Notes under the pieces: model-generated
Databases searched by the model: none
The model's input: the letters and a program-made list of their open reading frames with translations, nothing else
What the model was told of the DNA's origin: nothing
Assembly (NCBI GenBank): GCA_031385545.1
Contig: JANNBN010000018.1
Span: 34,380 to 98,379, forward strand
DNA: 64,000 nt
Reading direction: 5' to 3'
From: JANNBN01 sp031385545
GTDB taxonomy: Bacteria; Actinomycetota; Acidimicrobiia; Acidimicrobiales; JANYDT01
Translations under genes and position numbers: made by a program
Part shown: positions 43,837 through 53,190 of the stretch, piece after piece
Numbering within the stretch: position 1 is the stretch's first letter
How the letters are laid out: the number at the start of each line of letters is the position of its first letter

Positions 43837-44775
43837 TCAGGCAGTGAGCTTGCGGTGATCCGATGGGCTCACGCCGCGTACTCGCTTGAACGCTGCGCTC
43901 AACGCGTACGGCGTCGCGTACCCAACACTCGACGCAACGGCAGCCAGCCCACGTGTTGGTTCACGCAGTTGATCCGCCGCAAGCGATAGTCGCCAATCGG
44001 TGAGGTACTGCATGGGGGGTTGGCCGACCAACTCGTTGAAACGCCGAGCGAAGGCTGCCCTGGAACATCCAGCTGCGGCCGCAAGGCTGGCCACGGTCCA
44101 TGGCCGAGCAGGCTCGTGCTGCATCAACCGCAGGGCTGGACCCACAAGAGGGTCGCTGTGAGCCCGGTACCACGCTGGAGCATCGGCTCCCCTTCGGTCG
44201 AACCACGTCCGTAACGAGCTGATGAGGAGCAGGTCCAGAAGCCGGTCAAGTACCGCCTGCTGGCCCGGGACGCTCTTTCCGATTTCCTGCGACAGCAGCT
44301 CGACGATCGGGGTCGCCACCTCGGCGGCACCCAAGTGGATGTACCGCGGCAGCGATGCGAGGAGGCGCCGGTCCAGGTCGCCGCTCATCTGGTACGAACC
44401 GGTGAGCATCACCGCGGCGCGCTCGTGATCTGCGTTGCCCCACGTACGCACGCCGAGCATCATGACGTCGTGCAGTTCGACCCCGTCGAGCGTGGTGCAG
44501 CGCTGGCCGGGGTGGATCACGATCCCAGCAGGTGTGGCTCGATCGTCGGCCACTTCATACGGGTCGGGACCGCGCATGATACCCACGTCGCCAACTTCGA
44601 CTTGCATGCATTCTCCGTCATCGAAGCGAACGCAGCATGCTCCGTGCAGGACCGCGACGATCGTCACCGGCGCTTCGTCCTGGATACGCAGACCCCAGGG
44701 AGGTGCCATGACCGCCTTGACCACGAACGCGTTCTGGGCCCGGGGACCATCGAGGACCGATGTCAGTTCGTCCAT
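43837..44775 (-). CDS. AraC-family regulator with cupin domain
   Basis: Transcription regulator of 312 residues. The N-terminal half is a cupin sensor (FVVKAVMAPPWGLRIQDEAP, HGACCVRFDDGECMQVEVGD). The C-terminal half is the double helix-turn-helix of AraC proteins (VASLAAAAGCSRAAFARRFNEL, then LAAVASSVGYATPYALSAAFKR). Start at ATG 44775 matches family members (MDELTSVLDGPR). It is divergent from a flavin-binding oxidase gene and probably regulates it and itself. Confidence 0.92.
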   Translation of the reverse strand: MDELTSVLDGPRAQNAFVVKAVMAPPWGLRIQDEAPVTIVAVLHGACCVRFDDGECMQVEVGDVGIMRGPDPYEVADDRATPAGIVIHPGQRCTTLDGVELHDVMMLGVRTWGNADHERAAVMLTGSYQMSGDLDRRLLASLPRYIHLGAAEVATPIVELLSQEIGKSVPGQQAVLDRLLDLLLISSLRTWFDRRGADAPAWYRAHSDPLVGPALRLMQHEPARPWTVASLAAAAGCSRAAFARRFNELVGQPPMQYLTDWRLSLAADQLREPTRGLAAVASSVGYATPYALSAAFKRVRGVSPSDHRKLTA

Positions 44776-44813
44776 CCGGAAAATGTAGACGATTACGTAT
44801 GTTCTTTGTACGA

Positions 44814-45482
44814 ATGGCCATGGATCATCTCGATCCAATTCGATTTGCTAGGGGCATGAAGAAACACCTCACACAACCCATCCGGCAGGCCACTCTCTTT
44901 TCTCCCGACTATCTGGATGTGCGTCGGGCCATCGCAAAGCGATCGTTCGCCACCGTGGCCTCGTGCTCATCGGCTGGTCGACCACACGCCGTTGGGGTCA
45001 TCTACGCCGACGTCGACGGGGTCCTTTACATCAGCACAGACCGTTCAAGCCGGAAGGCCCGCAACATCAGGGCCAACCCGGACGTGTTCGTCAGCATCGC
45101 TGTGCGACGGATTCCGGTCGGTGCCCCACCGTCCAGCATTCAGTTCCGGGGCACTGCCGAGATCCTCGCCGTCGGTCATCCAGATGTGGTCGAGCTGGGT
45201 CGGGCCGGCGCGTTGAAGGCAATCGCAAGCCACGGTGAACTTGAGCGCCCGGACATCTGTCTCCTTCGCGTCACCCCGGGCCGAACGATCCACACGTACG
45301 GCCTCGGCATGTCGCTGCGTGCGCTGGCCAAGGACCCGCTCAACGCTGCCGGAGAAGTGACGAACCCGGCGTCGCTCTTCCGCAGCGGACCGACCACCGG
45401 ACCAACCCGCGATTCGACCCTCGAATCAACCCGTGATTCAACCTGTGCTTCAACCTGTGGTTCAGCGATGGTTCTGCGTTAG
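44814..45482 (+). CDS. Pyridoxamine 5'-phosphate oxidase-like flavin/F420-binding protein
   Basis: Split-barrel protein of about 222 residues. The core reads SFATVASCSSAGRPHAVGVIYADVDGVLY then ARNIRANPDVFVSIAVRR, typical of PNPOx-like enzymes that use FMN, F420 or haem. No specific reaction can be given. The C-terminus has a repetitive tail (DSTLESTRDSTCASTC). Start is uncertain: ATG 44814, 44820 or 44859. Divergent from the AraC regulator. Confidence 0.82.
   Translation: MAMDHLDPIRFARGMKKHLTQPIRQATLFSPDYLDVRRAIAKRSFATVASCSSAGRPHAVGVIYADVDGVLYISTDRSSRKARNIRANPDVFVSIAVRRIPVGAPPSSIQFRGTAEILAVGHPDVVELGRAGALKAIASHGELERPDICLLRVTPGRTIHTYGLGMSLRALAKDPLNAAGEVTNPASLFRSGPTTGPTRDSTLESTRDSTCASTCGSAMVLR
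45410..45465 (+). repeat. 12-bp degenerate minisatellite at the C-terminus of the PNPOx-like gene
   Basis: Four and a half units such as CGATTCGACCCT, CGAATCAACCCG and TGATTCAACCTG encode DSTL, ESTR, DSTC, ASTC and GS. It makes up the last residues before the stop. Confidence 0.75.
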
Positions 45483-45492
45483 AACAACAGAC

Positions 45493-46362
45493 ATGGACAT
45501 CACCCCGGCAGCTGGTTCGCTCGGCGCTTTCGTGAGCGGCGTCGATCTCACCCGACCCCTCGAAATTGACCAGCTTGCTGGTGTCCGTCAGGCACTTGCC
45601 GATCATCTTGTGGTGTTCTTCCGCAAACAGACGATGACGCTCGACGATCTTGAACGGCTCACCGACCAACTGGGCGGCCGAGACGTCACTCCGTTCGTCA
45701 AGCCGCTGGCCGAACGGCCATTTGTCATTCGGGTCATCAAAGAGGCACACGACGAATTGAACTTCGCAAACGCATGGCACTCGGACCTCACGTACTTGCA
45801 AGCTCCTCCGTCATTCACGCTGCTGCACGCGTGGGATGTGCCGGTGGCAGGTGGCGACACGCTGTGGTCCAACCAGTACATCGCGTACGAGCAGCTCTCG
45901 CCGGGACTGCAGGTCACGCTGCGCAGCCTGAACGCAGTGCATTCGGCAGGGCCCGCATACGGCACGGGCGGATATCTCGAAAAAGTTGCATCGAAAACGT
46001 CGATGGCGATCGAACCCTCCGCCGAAGCGCACCGCACGCAGACCCACCCAATCGTCACCGAGCACCCGGATACGGGCCGACCCGTGCTGTTCCTCAACCC
46101 TGTCTACGCCCACAGCATCGAAGGCTGGACCCATGCGGAGTCAGCGGCGTTGATGCAGCACCTGTTCAGGCTGTCAGTCAATGAGAACTTCACGTGTCGC
46201 CTGCATTGGGAGCGCCACACACTGGCGATCTGGGACAACCGCTGCACCATGCACAACGCGCTCAACGACTATTCGGGGGTGCGTCGCGAGATGTTCAGGA
46301 CCAGCGTGAAAGGCACCGTTCCGATGGCCTATCCGATGGCCTATCCGACCGGCGGACCGTAG
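45493..46362 (+). CDS. TauD/TfdA-family Fe(II)/2-oxoglutarate dioxygenase
   Basis: Iron oxygenase of 289 residues. Begins MDITPAAGSLGAFVSGVDL as in TauD. The iron ligands are in AWHSDLTYL (HxD) and in WDNRCTMHNALNDY (distal His), with the 2-oxoglutarate Arg in GVRREMFRTSVKG. The family oxidises taurine, chlorophenoxyacetates, alkyl sulfates and other compounds, so the substrate is open. The C-terminus has a duplicated PMAY from a 12-bp repeat. It lies 10 nt after the PNPOx-like gene. Confidence 0.93.
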   Translation: MDITPAAGSLGAFVSGVDLTRPLEIDQLAGVRQALADHLVVFFRKQTMTLDDLERLTDQLGGRDVTPFVKPLAERPFVIRVIKEAHDELNFANAWHSDLTYLQAPPSFTLLHAWDVPVAGGDTLWSNQYIAYEQLSPGLQVTLRSLNAVHSAGPAYGTGGYLEKVASKTSMAIEPSAEAHRTQTHPIVTEHPDTGRPVLFLNPVYAHSIEGWTHAESAALMQHLFRLSVNENFTCRLHWERHTLAIWDNRCTMHNALNDYSGVRREMFRTSVKGTVPMAYPMAYPTGGP

Positions 46363-46389
46363 CCCCAGCGACGAAGACCTGCTGGCTTT

Positions 46390-47301
46390 TCACGCCAACT
46401 GCGCCGCTACCTCGGCGTCGAACTTCGCATAGGCATCGAGGCGTTGCTGCAAACTCTTGCCAAGGGTGAAGTCCGGCAGGATGAACTCGTTGATGCCTGC
46501 TTCTTTGTAGGCGCCCATACACTCGACAAGGTAAGACGTCGACCCGATCAGCGCGCGGTCAGCCGGCGCGTTGGCACGGATCTTGTCGGCAGTTGCGGGG
46601 TCGTCGACCATGAACACCAAGGCCTGCGTGCTGCGGTGCTGCCTGGCCGGATCACGGCCCTCCAGTTCGCACGCACGGTTCATCGCGACGGCAGCGCCGC
46701 TGACCTGCTCCGGCGTGCCCCACACGTTCCACTCGGTGGCCCATTTCGCCGCGATGCGCGACATGCGCGGCCCCGAAGTTCCGACGGTGATGGGCAGCGG
46801 GGATTGGACCGGTTTCGGCTCGCACGGCGCATCGTCGACGGTGAAGAACCTGCCATGGAAGGTGGTGCGAGATTCAGACCCCATCAGGCGGATGATCTGG
46901 ATGGCTTCTTCGAACCGGTCGACGCGGTCCTTCGCCTCGAACAGCTCGATGCCATAGGCGGCGTGCTCGTTGATCTGCCATCCGGCGCCGAGGCCCAGGG
47001 TGAGGCGTCCACCCGAGATCCGGTCGACGGTCGCGGCACGGTTGGCCATGACTGCCGGGTGGTGGATGGTGGTCGGCGAAACCAAGGTACCAATGCGTAC
47101 CCGCTTGGTATGAGCCGCAAGCGCACCCATGACCGCCCAGGCTTCCAGGGCCGGACTGTCGCTGCGGTCAGACGAATCCGTGTTGCCCATGTAGTGATCG
47201 GCGTACCACAGGCAATGCCAGTTCCCCTGGTCCACCGCAGTTGAGAACGCAGCAAGGTCTTCCCACGGGTGGGCATAGTTCGGCCAAACGGAGAAGAGCA
47301 T
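46390..47301 (-). CDS. LLM-class F420-dependent oxidoreductase
   Basis: TIM-barrel oxidoreductase of 303 residues of the luciferase-like group. Motifs: LWYADHYMGN, IGTLVSPTTIHHPAVMANRAATVDRIS, GRLTLGLGAGW and PLPITVGTSGPRMSRIAAKWA. Actinobacterial members with this pattern mostly use reduced F420; FMN use cannot be excluded. Substrate unknown. Divergent from the acyl-CoA ligase with a 61-nt gap. Confidence 0.92.
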   Translation of the reverse strand: MLFSVWPNYAHPWEDLAAFSTAVDQGNWHCLWYADHYMGNTDSSDRSDSPALEAWAVMGALAAHTKRVRIGTLVSPTTIHHPAVMANRAATVDRISGGRLTLGLGAGWQINEHAAYGIELFEAKDRVDRFEEAIQIIRLMGSESRTTFHGRFFTVDDAPCEPKPVQSPLPITVGTSGPRMSRIAAKWATEWNVWGTPEQVSGAAVAMNRACELEGRDPARQHRSTQALVFMVDDPATADKIRANAPADRALIGSTSYLVECMGAYKEAGINEFILPDFTLGKSLQQRLDAYAKFDAEVAAQLA

Positions 47302-47362
47302 CTGAGCAACCTACCTGGACTGTTCAGATCGGACACGGACCGCACCGCTACAGTCGTCCCCT

Positions 47363-49048
47363 GTGAATGCCACAACGCCAGCCATGACGTTCGAACAGGC
47401 CGCCGCTGCGGTCACCGCCGCGGGCCAGGTCTTCGAGATCACAACCGCCGACGTTCTCGGACTGGACACCAAGGTCTGGAAGAACTCGCCGCCCAACATG
47501 CGAGCCGTGTTCGCCGCGGCCCGCATGCACGGCGACAAGCCGTTCATCGTGTACGAGGGCGAAACGCTGTCGTTCATCGATGTCATGGCACGCGCCGACG
47601 CGCTTGGTCACTCGCTGGTCCACACCTACGGGGTCAAACCGGGCGACCGGGTGGCCATTGGAATGCGCAACTATCCGGAATGGATCATCTCGTTCATCGG
47701 CGCGGTCAGCATCGGTGCAATCAACGTCAGCCTGAACTCCTGGTGGACGGCCGACGAGCTGGACTTCGCACTGAAGGACTCAGGAACTACCGTGCTGATC
47801 TGCGACCGCGAGCGACTGGCGCTGTGCAAGGGCACGCTGGACACGCAGGGCATCAAGGCAATTGTCGCCCGAGCCGGAAACACACCCCTTCCCGATGGGG
47901 CCGAACCGTGGGACGCCGTTGTCCATGTCGGTAATCCGCTGCCCGATAGGGCGATCGACCCCGACGCCGATGCAACCATCCTGTACACCTCCGGCACAAC
48001 GGGGCGACCCAAGGGCGCCGTCTCCACGCACCGCGCAGTCATCAGCGCGCTGATGGCTTTCGCGTGCAGGGGCGCTGTCGATCTCGTGCGCCGTCCGCCG
48101 TCTCCCGACGTCGAGGTGCTGCCCCCGGCGTTCATCCTCATCGTGCCGCTCTTCCACGTCACGGGGTCTGTGCCGGTCATGCTCGGGTGTCTGCTCAGCG
48201 GGGCAAAGCTCGTGATCATGTACAAGTGGGATGCGGGCACGGCCCTCGAGATCATCCAACGAGAGAAAATCACCAACTTCGTCGGCGTGCCCACCCAGTC
48301 CTGGGACCTCGTCCATCATCCAGACTTCGCCAACTTCGACACATCGTCGTTGCGCGCTGTCGGCGGCGGCGGGGCTCCAGCGCCGGCAGCTCAGGTTGAT
48401 CTGGTCGCACGGAAGATCAAGAAGGGCGGTCCGCAGTTGGGTTACGGCATGACCGAAACCAACGCATACGGCCCGGGCAACAACGGGCCGGACTACCTCA
48501 ATCACCCCACCAGCACGGGCAAAGCGCTGCCCATCATGGACGTCGTCATCCGCGACGACGACCTCAACGACCTGCCAAGCGGCGAGCGAGGAGAGATTTG
48601 GTTCCGTGGGCCGATGCTCATCCGTGGCTACTGGGGCAATGCCGAAGCCACTGCCGAGACCATCATCGATGGCTGGCTGCGTACTGGCGACATCGGCCGT
48701 TTCGATGCTGACGGGTTCCTCTACATCGAAGACCGCGCCAAAGACATGATCCTGCGCGGCGGTGAAAACATCTATGGCGCCGAGGTCGAGAGCGCGATCT
48801 ACACCCATCCAGCCATCCACGAAGCTGCTGTGTTCGGGCTCCCGCACGAACGGCTCGGTGAAGAGGTCGCCTGCGCGCTCGTCCTGCGTGACGGTGCCAC
48901 CCTCGACCCCGCTGAGCTGCGCACGTACCTGGCCGAACGAATCGCATCCTTCAAGGTCCCCGCCCACGTATTCATCCGCACCGAACCTTTGCCGCGCAAC
49001 GCAGCCGGCAAGTTCCTGAAACGCCAACTCCGTGACGAACTGTCCTAG
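47363..49048 (+). CDS. Acyl-CoA synthetase (AMP-forming), class I
   Basis: Adenylate-forming ligase of 561 residues, GTG start. Motifs: ILYTSGTTGRPKGAV, LGYGMTETNAYGPGN, WLRTGDIGRFDADGFLY, DRAKDMILRGGENIYGAEVE, and C-terminal PRNAAGKFLKRQLRDEL with the catalytic Lys. Likely activates a fatty or aromatic acid for beta-oxidation, consistent with the several acyl-CoA dehydrogenases in the window. The trehalase frame starts within its last codons. Confidence 0.93.
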   Translation: MNATTPAMTFEQAAAAVTAAGQVFEITTADVLGLDTKVWKNSPPNMRAVFAAARMHGDKPFIVYEGETLSFIDVMARADALGHSLVHTYGVKPGDRVAIGMRNYPEWIISFIGAVSIGAINVSLNSWWTADELDFALKDSGTTVLICDRERLALCKGTLDTQGIKAIVARAGNTPLPDGAEPWDAVVHVGNPLPDRAIDPDADATILYTSGTTGRPKGAVSTHRAVISALMAFACRGAVDLVRRPPSPDVEVLPPAFILIVPLFHVTGSVPVMLGCLLSGAKLVIMYKWDAGTALEIIQREKITNFVGVPTQSWDLVHHPDFANFDTSSLRAVGGGGAPAPAAQVDLVARKIKKGGPQLGYGMTETNAYGPGNNGPDYLNHPTSTGKALPIMDVVIRDDDLNDLPSGERGEIWFRGPMLIRGYWGNAEATAETIIDGWLRTGDIGRFDADGFLYIEDRAKDMILRGGENIYGAEVESAIYTHPAIHEAAVFGLPHERLGEEVACALVLRDGATLDPAELRTYLAERIASFKVPAHVFIRTEPLPRNAAGKFLKRQLRDELS

Positions 49049-50534
49049 GAGAGAGGCCGCGCCCAAGTTTCGAAGGGGTGCTCCACCTCGGGTTCTCTCC
49101 GATTCCTCCGTTCAACATATCCAGACTGAAGGCGCGCTTTTCGAGGCGGTCCAACTGGCACGGCTGTTCCCGGACTCCAAGACGTTTGTCGATGCGGTGC
49201 CGCTCTTCCCAACGGAGGAAATCCAGGCTGCGTACGACGCGCTTCTTGCCTCGGGTGCCAGGTTTGATCTGCGCGCCCAACTCGAACTGTGGTTCGAACT
49301 ACCGATTCGCAATCCCGGCGTGCCGGTTCGGGCCGACTCGGCCACTTCGTACATCGAACGGACCTGGGAGCGGCTCACCCGTACGGCGACGTCGGTGCCA
49401 GCCGGGTCGACCATGCTTGCGCTGCCCCACCCGTTCCTCGTTCCCGGAGGGCGGTTCGACGAGTGCTTCTACTGGGACTCGTACTTCACTGCGCTCGGCC
49501 TCGTGAAGCAAGGTCGAACCGATTTGGTGCAGGGCATCGTCGACAACCTGGTTCACTTGCAACAGACGGTCGGCCTCATTCCAAATGGTTCGCGTACATA
49601 CCTTGCCACTCGAAGCCAACCTCCAGTGTTGTCGCTCTTGGTCGGGCTCCTTGCTGACCCAACCCGGTATGTCGATGCGCTGCTGGCCGAGCACGCACTC
49701 TGGACTTCGCCAGAGCGCACCGTCATCGTTGGCGGGGTGCCGATGTCGCGCTACCTCGGGGGCGAGAACACGCCGCGCCCCGAGTCCTTCGCCGAGGACG
49801 TCGCCACGAACGGTGGCAGCACAACGCCATGCAGCTTGTTCGCACACCTGCGGGCAGGAGCTGAATCGGGCTGGGACTTCTCTTCGCGGTGGCTGGACAA
49901 CCCCGATGACCTGGCAACGATCCGCACGGAAGATGTCCTGCCCATCGACCTCAATTGCCTTCTGGCGCTCCTCGAACACAGCATCGCTGCGCTCGGCGAC
50001 CGGGCAGGACGCAACGATTTGCAGGAGTTTCGCCAACGAGCGCTGCGCAGGGCCGAGGCGATCCTGACGCACTTCTTCGACCCGGACGCTGGCTGGTTCA
50101 CGGACCTCGAAGCCTCGACGCTTGCCCACCGCCCTCAATTGTCCCTGGCCGGCATGGTGGCACTCGCCGCAAGGGTGGCCGATGGTCGCACCGCCGAACG
50201 GACCCGACGCACGCTGATTGACCGGTTCCTGGCACCAGGCGGACTGCGTACAACGTTGCGGGATACCACCCAGCAATGGGACGGTCGCAACGGGTGGGCA
50301 CCGTTGCAGTGGTGGGCCATTGACGGTCTGCGCGCATATGGCTTCACCGATGAGGCCGAGACCGTTCGCACACGATGGCTGCGTACCTGCGATACCGGGT
50401 TCGCACAGGACGGTGTCCTGCTGGAGAAGTACGACGTCGACGACCCGGGCCTGCGTGCCGAGGGCGGCGAGTACGAAGTGCAGGAAGGGTTCGGCTGGAC
50501 CAACGGCGTGTACATCGCGTTGTCTCAGGAGTAG
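49032..50534 (+). CDS. Trehalase, glycoside hydrolase family 37, with repeat-derived 5' end
   Basis: Hydrolyses trehalose to two glucoses; 500 residues, no signal peptide, so cytoplasmic. GH37 signatures: PGGRFDECFYWDSYFTALGL and QWDGRNGWAPLQWW, plus VLPIDLNCLLALLEHS and QEGFGWTNGV. Conserved sequence begins only at LFEAVQLARLFPDSKTFVD (about residue 36). The residues before it are encoded by 65-bp-family repeat sequence, and the only in-frame start is a GTG at 49032 that overlaps the previous gene by 17 nt without a clear ribosome site. Start and expression level are therefore doubtful. Confidence 0.9.
   Translation: MTNCPRREAAPKFRRGAPPRVLSDSSVQHIQTEGALFEAVQLARLFPDSKTFVDAVPLFPTEEIQAAYDALLASGARFDLRAQLELWFELPIRNPGVPVRADSATSYIERTWERLTRTATSVPAGSTMLALPHPFLVPGGRFDECFYWDSYFTALGLVKQGRTDLVQGIVDNLVHLQQTVGLIPNGSRTYLATRSQPPVLSLLVGLLADPTRYVDALLAEHALWTSPERTVIVGGVPMSRYLGGENTPRPESFAEDVATNGGSTTPCSLFAHLRAGAESGWDFSSRWLDNPDDLATIRTEDVLPIDLNCLLALLEHSIAALGDRAGRNDLQEFRQRALRRAEAILTHFFDPDAGWFTDLEASTLAHRPQLSLAGMVALAARVADGRTAERTRRTLIDRFLAPGGLRTTLRDTTQQWDGRNGWAPLQWWAIDGLRAYGFTDEAETVRTRWLRTCDTGFAQDGVLLEKYDVDDPGLRAEGGEYEVQEGFGWTNGVYIALSQE
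49055..49116 (+). repeat. 65-bp repeat family, locus 3, at the trehalase 5' end
   Basis: GGCCGCGCCC at 49055-49064 matches the end of one unit. GGGGTGCTCCACCTCGGGTT to CCTCCGTTCA (49076-49116) matches most of the next unit, in the same orientation as locus 2. The copy is more diverged and partly deleted. Confidence 0.85.
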
Positions 50535-50604
50535 GCGCACACGGAGGCGGATTCGCCTCTAAGTCCGTTAGTACGGTGAAACAAAAGTTCCGACGTTGCC
50601 TTGC

Positions 50605-51810
50605 TCAGCGAGCCCGCAACGGGGCGATCAGCACCGCTGTCGATCCGATGAGACCCAGTACCAGCCATTGCAGTGGTCGGAAGTGTTGGGCACTGGCGCC
50701 GACCAGCAGCGGGCCAAGCGCAGCTCCGGCGGCACGGGCAACGGTAACGGCAGCGTGGTCGATCGCAACGACGAACCCGCGCCGTTCACCGCCGATCTCG
50801 CTGACGATTGCGAGCAACGATACGTAGGCGAACTCGAAACCGAGGAAGAACAACAGGACTGCGCCGACCGCAGCACCACGCGAACCTTGGCCAACCGTGA
50901 TGAAACCGACGCTTCCCAACGCCATGACCGCAACGCCGAGCAGGACGGCGTTCGCCTTGCCCATACGGTCGGTGAACAAGGCAGTCCCCCCGCTGCCGAG
51001 CAGTTCCATCGCACCGATGCCGGCGACTATGCCTCCCCGCGCACCGATACTGAACCCGTGGTGGTCTTTCAGGAACGAACCGAAGGTGGCAAACGTCAGC
51101 ACCTGACCAAGCGTGATCGCGATCGAAACGCTCAACGCCCTGATTGTGATGGACCAGTTGAATCGCGTCGGCACGAGTCCGGACTCGGGTTCGTCGACCA
51201 CACGGACTGTGCGTGCATCCATCGCCCGCAACAGCAATGGGGTGGACATTGCGAGAGCAATTCCGGTCACCAGGAACGGTGCACTCCATGAGAACCGTTC
51301 GATAAGGCGACCAGCGACGTAGCCGCCGATCAACAACGACAAAGCCCAAGACAATTCGTATGTACCAATAGCACGGCCCCGTTCGGAGAAGGGGGTGCGA
51401 TCGCCGATGAACGTGTGGATGGTGGTGGTGACCAGGTTGACGCCGAGTGAAATCATGCAGAAGCCGATGACCACTCCGGCCTGGCTACGGAGCACCCCGA
51501 TCAGGATGCCGCCGACTGCGCAGGAAAGCAGACCGCATACCGACCAGCGCCGGTGTCGCCCCCGGTCGAGGTCGCGGCCCACGAGAGAACCGCCGAGCCC
51601 AGCGAACTCACCTGCACCGAGCAATGATCCGACTCGCTTCTCGCTTGTCCCCAGCCCTTTCGAGATGTCCTCGATGAACGGGTAGGGCAAGCGAAGGAGC
51701 AGGTTCGCAAGGAATTTCAGCGACGTCAGCAGCAGCAGCGGAACCCCAGGACGCGGAGCAGGATTCGACGTCTGGGACTGCACCGACACAACGTAGTCAA
51801 ACGGATTCAA
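50605..51810 (-). CDS. Major facilitator superfamily transporter
   Basis: Membrane carrier of 401 residues with about twelve hydrophobic segments. The loop GDRTPFSERGRAIGTYELSW is typical of MFS efflux-type proteins, and the second half has FTDRMGKANAVLLG. Substrate is unknown; drug or metabolite export is most common for this subgroup. It is convergent with the trehalase and divergent from the class III aminotransferase by 77 nt. Confidence 0.9.
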   Translation of the reverse strand: MNPFDYVVSVQSQTSNPAPRPGVPLLLLTSLKFLANLLLRLPYPFIEDISKGLGTSEKRVGSLLGAGEFAGLGGSLVGRDLDRGRHRRWSVCGLLSCAVGGILIGVLRSQAGVVIGFCMISLGVNLVTTTIHTFIGDRTPFSERGRAIGTYELSWALSLLIGGYVAGRLIERFSWSAPFLVTGIALAMSTPLLLRAMDARTVRVVDEPESGLVPTRFNWSITIRALSVSIAITLGQVLTFATFGSFLKDHHGFSIGARGGIVAGIGAMELLGSGGTALFTDRMGKANAVLLGVAVMALGSVGFITVGQGSRGAAVGAVLLFFLGFEFAYVSLLAIVSEIGGERRGFVVAIDHAAVTVARAAGAALGPLLVGASAQHFRPLQWLVLGLIGSTAVLIAPLRAR

Positions 51811-51887
51811 TCGTTAGAACGTCCGAAAGGACAAAGGGATATCGCTCAACCCTTCCCGTAGAGAATTCCCACGGGTACGATGGCCCG

Positions 51888-53129
51888 ATGGGCTCGAAAC
51901 TCTCTCCGGTTTGGTCGAAACTCACCCCGCTGCAGGTGACCCACGGGCAAGGTAGCTGGGTGTTCACCACCGAAGGCGATGAATACCTGGACTACTCGGC
52001 CGGCATCGCAGTGGTCTCAACGGGTCACGCGCATCCGAAAGTGGTCGAAGCCATTCGCGAACAGGCTGGTCGTTTCATACACGCGCAGACGAACTGCTAT
52101 ACGCACGACCTGTTGGAACCACTCGCAGAGAAGCTCGACACCATCACGCCCGCCTCCATCGAGCAGTTCTTCTATTCCAACTCGGGGGCCGAAATCACCG
52201 AGGCCTCGGTGAAACTGTCCAAGCACGTCACCGGAAAGCCCAACACCATCGTGTTCGCAGGTTCGTTCCACGGACGCACACACATGGCGATGGCCATGAC
52301 CGCCTCGAAGGCCATATACCGCGCCCAGTACGGACCTCTGCCGGGCGGCGTCTACGTGGCGCCGTTCCCCGAGGTCGCCGCCGTGCCGGCAGACCAACAC
52401 GACGCCGCGATCGATCGCGCACTTACGGGTTTCGACTACCTGCTGAAGTCACAGACCGCGCCCGAGGAAACAGCGGCAGTAATCCTGGAGCCGGTGCTCG
52501 GCGAAGGCGGCTACATCCCTGCACCTCAGCGCTTCATCGAGGGCATCGTCGAGCGCTGCAACAAGCACGGCATCATGTTCATCGCCGACGAGGTGCAGTC
52601 GGGCTTCGGCCGCACCGGCAAGATGTTCGCAGTCGACCACTACGGCGTGCAGCCAGACATCATCTGCATGGCCAAGGGCATCGCATCGGGCTTCCCGTTC
52701 TCGGCGCTCGGCGCCAGTGCGGCGCACATGGCCAAGTGGGTCCCCGGCTCACACGGTGGTACCTACGGTGGCAACCCAATCGGTTGCGCTGCAGCACTGG
52801 CCACCATCGACATACTCACCGCGCCCGGTTTCCTCGACCACGTCTGCGCCCGCGGCGAGCAACTACGCGAGGGTCTCACCGCCATCGCGCAGGACCATGG
52901 TGGCATCACCGACGTGCGCGGCCTCGGTCTCATGAGCGCTGCACAGTTCACCGACCCTGCGCGGGTCGCAGCCATCATCAGGCACGCGCTCGAGGAAAGC
53001 CGGGTGATCTTGCTGAACGCCGGCACGTACGCCAACGTCATCCGGTTCATGCCCCCGTTGGTGACCACTGCGGACGAGATCGACATCGCACTCGGCGCCA
53101 TCCGTTCGGCGATGAAGGCCACGTCCTGA
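51888..53129 (+). CDS. Class III PLP-dependent aminotransferase, GABA aminotransferase-like
   Basis: Pyridoxal-phosphate enzyme of 413 residues. Motifs: SNSGAEITEASVKLSKHVTG, GSFHGRTHMAMAMTASKAIYR, FIADEVQSGFGRTGKMFA with the PLP-binding Asp, and the Schiff-base Lys in CMAKGIASGFPFSAL. Closest in pattern to 4-aminobutyrate/omega-amino-acid aminotransferases rather than acetylornithine aminotransferase, and no arginine genes are near. The amino donor is not certain. Confidence 0.93.
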   Translation: MGSKLSPVWSKLTPLQVTHGQGSWVFTTEGDEYLDYSAGIAVVSTGHAHPKVVEAIREQAGRFIHAQTNCYTHDLLEPLAEKLDTITPASIEQFFYSNSGAEITEASVKLSKHVTGKPNTIVFAGSFHGRTHMAMAMTASKAIYRAQYGPLPGGVYVAPFPEVAAVPADQHDAAIDRALTGFDYLLKSQTAPEETAAVILEPVLGEGGYIPAPQRFIEGIVERCNKHGIMFIADEVQSGFGRTGKMFAVDHYGVQPDIICMAKGIASGFPFSALGASAAHMAKWVPGSHGGTYGGNPIGCAAALATIDILTAPGFLDHVCARGEQLREGLTAIAQDHGGITDVRGLGLMSAAQFTDPARVAAIIRHALEESRVILLNAGTYANVIRFMPPLVTTADEIDIALGAIRSAMKATS

Positions 53130-53190
53130 CATGAGCGTCAGACGTGTCGACATGTCCGACCCAGCCCGACCTGCCTGACGCACGAACCGG

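Noticed and set aside
44776..44813. Operator in the AraC / PNPOx-like divergent gap
   Set aside because: TTACGTA and TACGAA are only loosely symmetric and the downstream start is uncertain, so a site cannot be supported.
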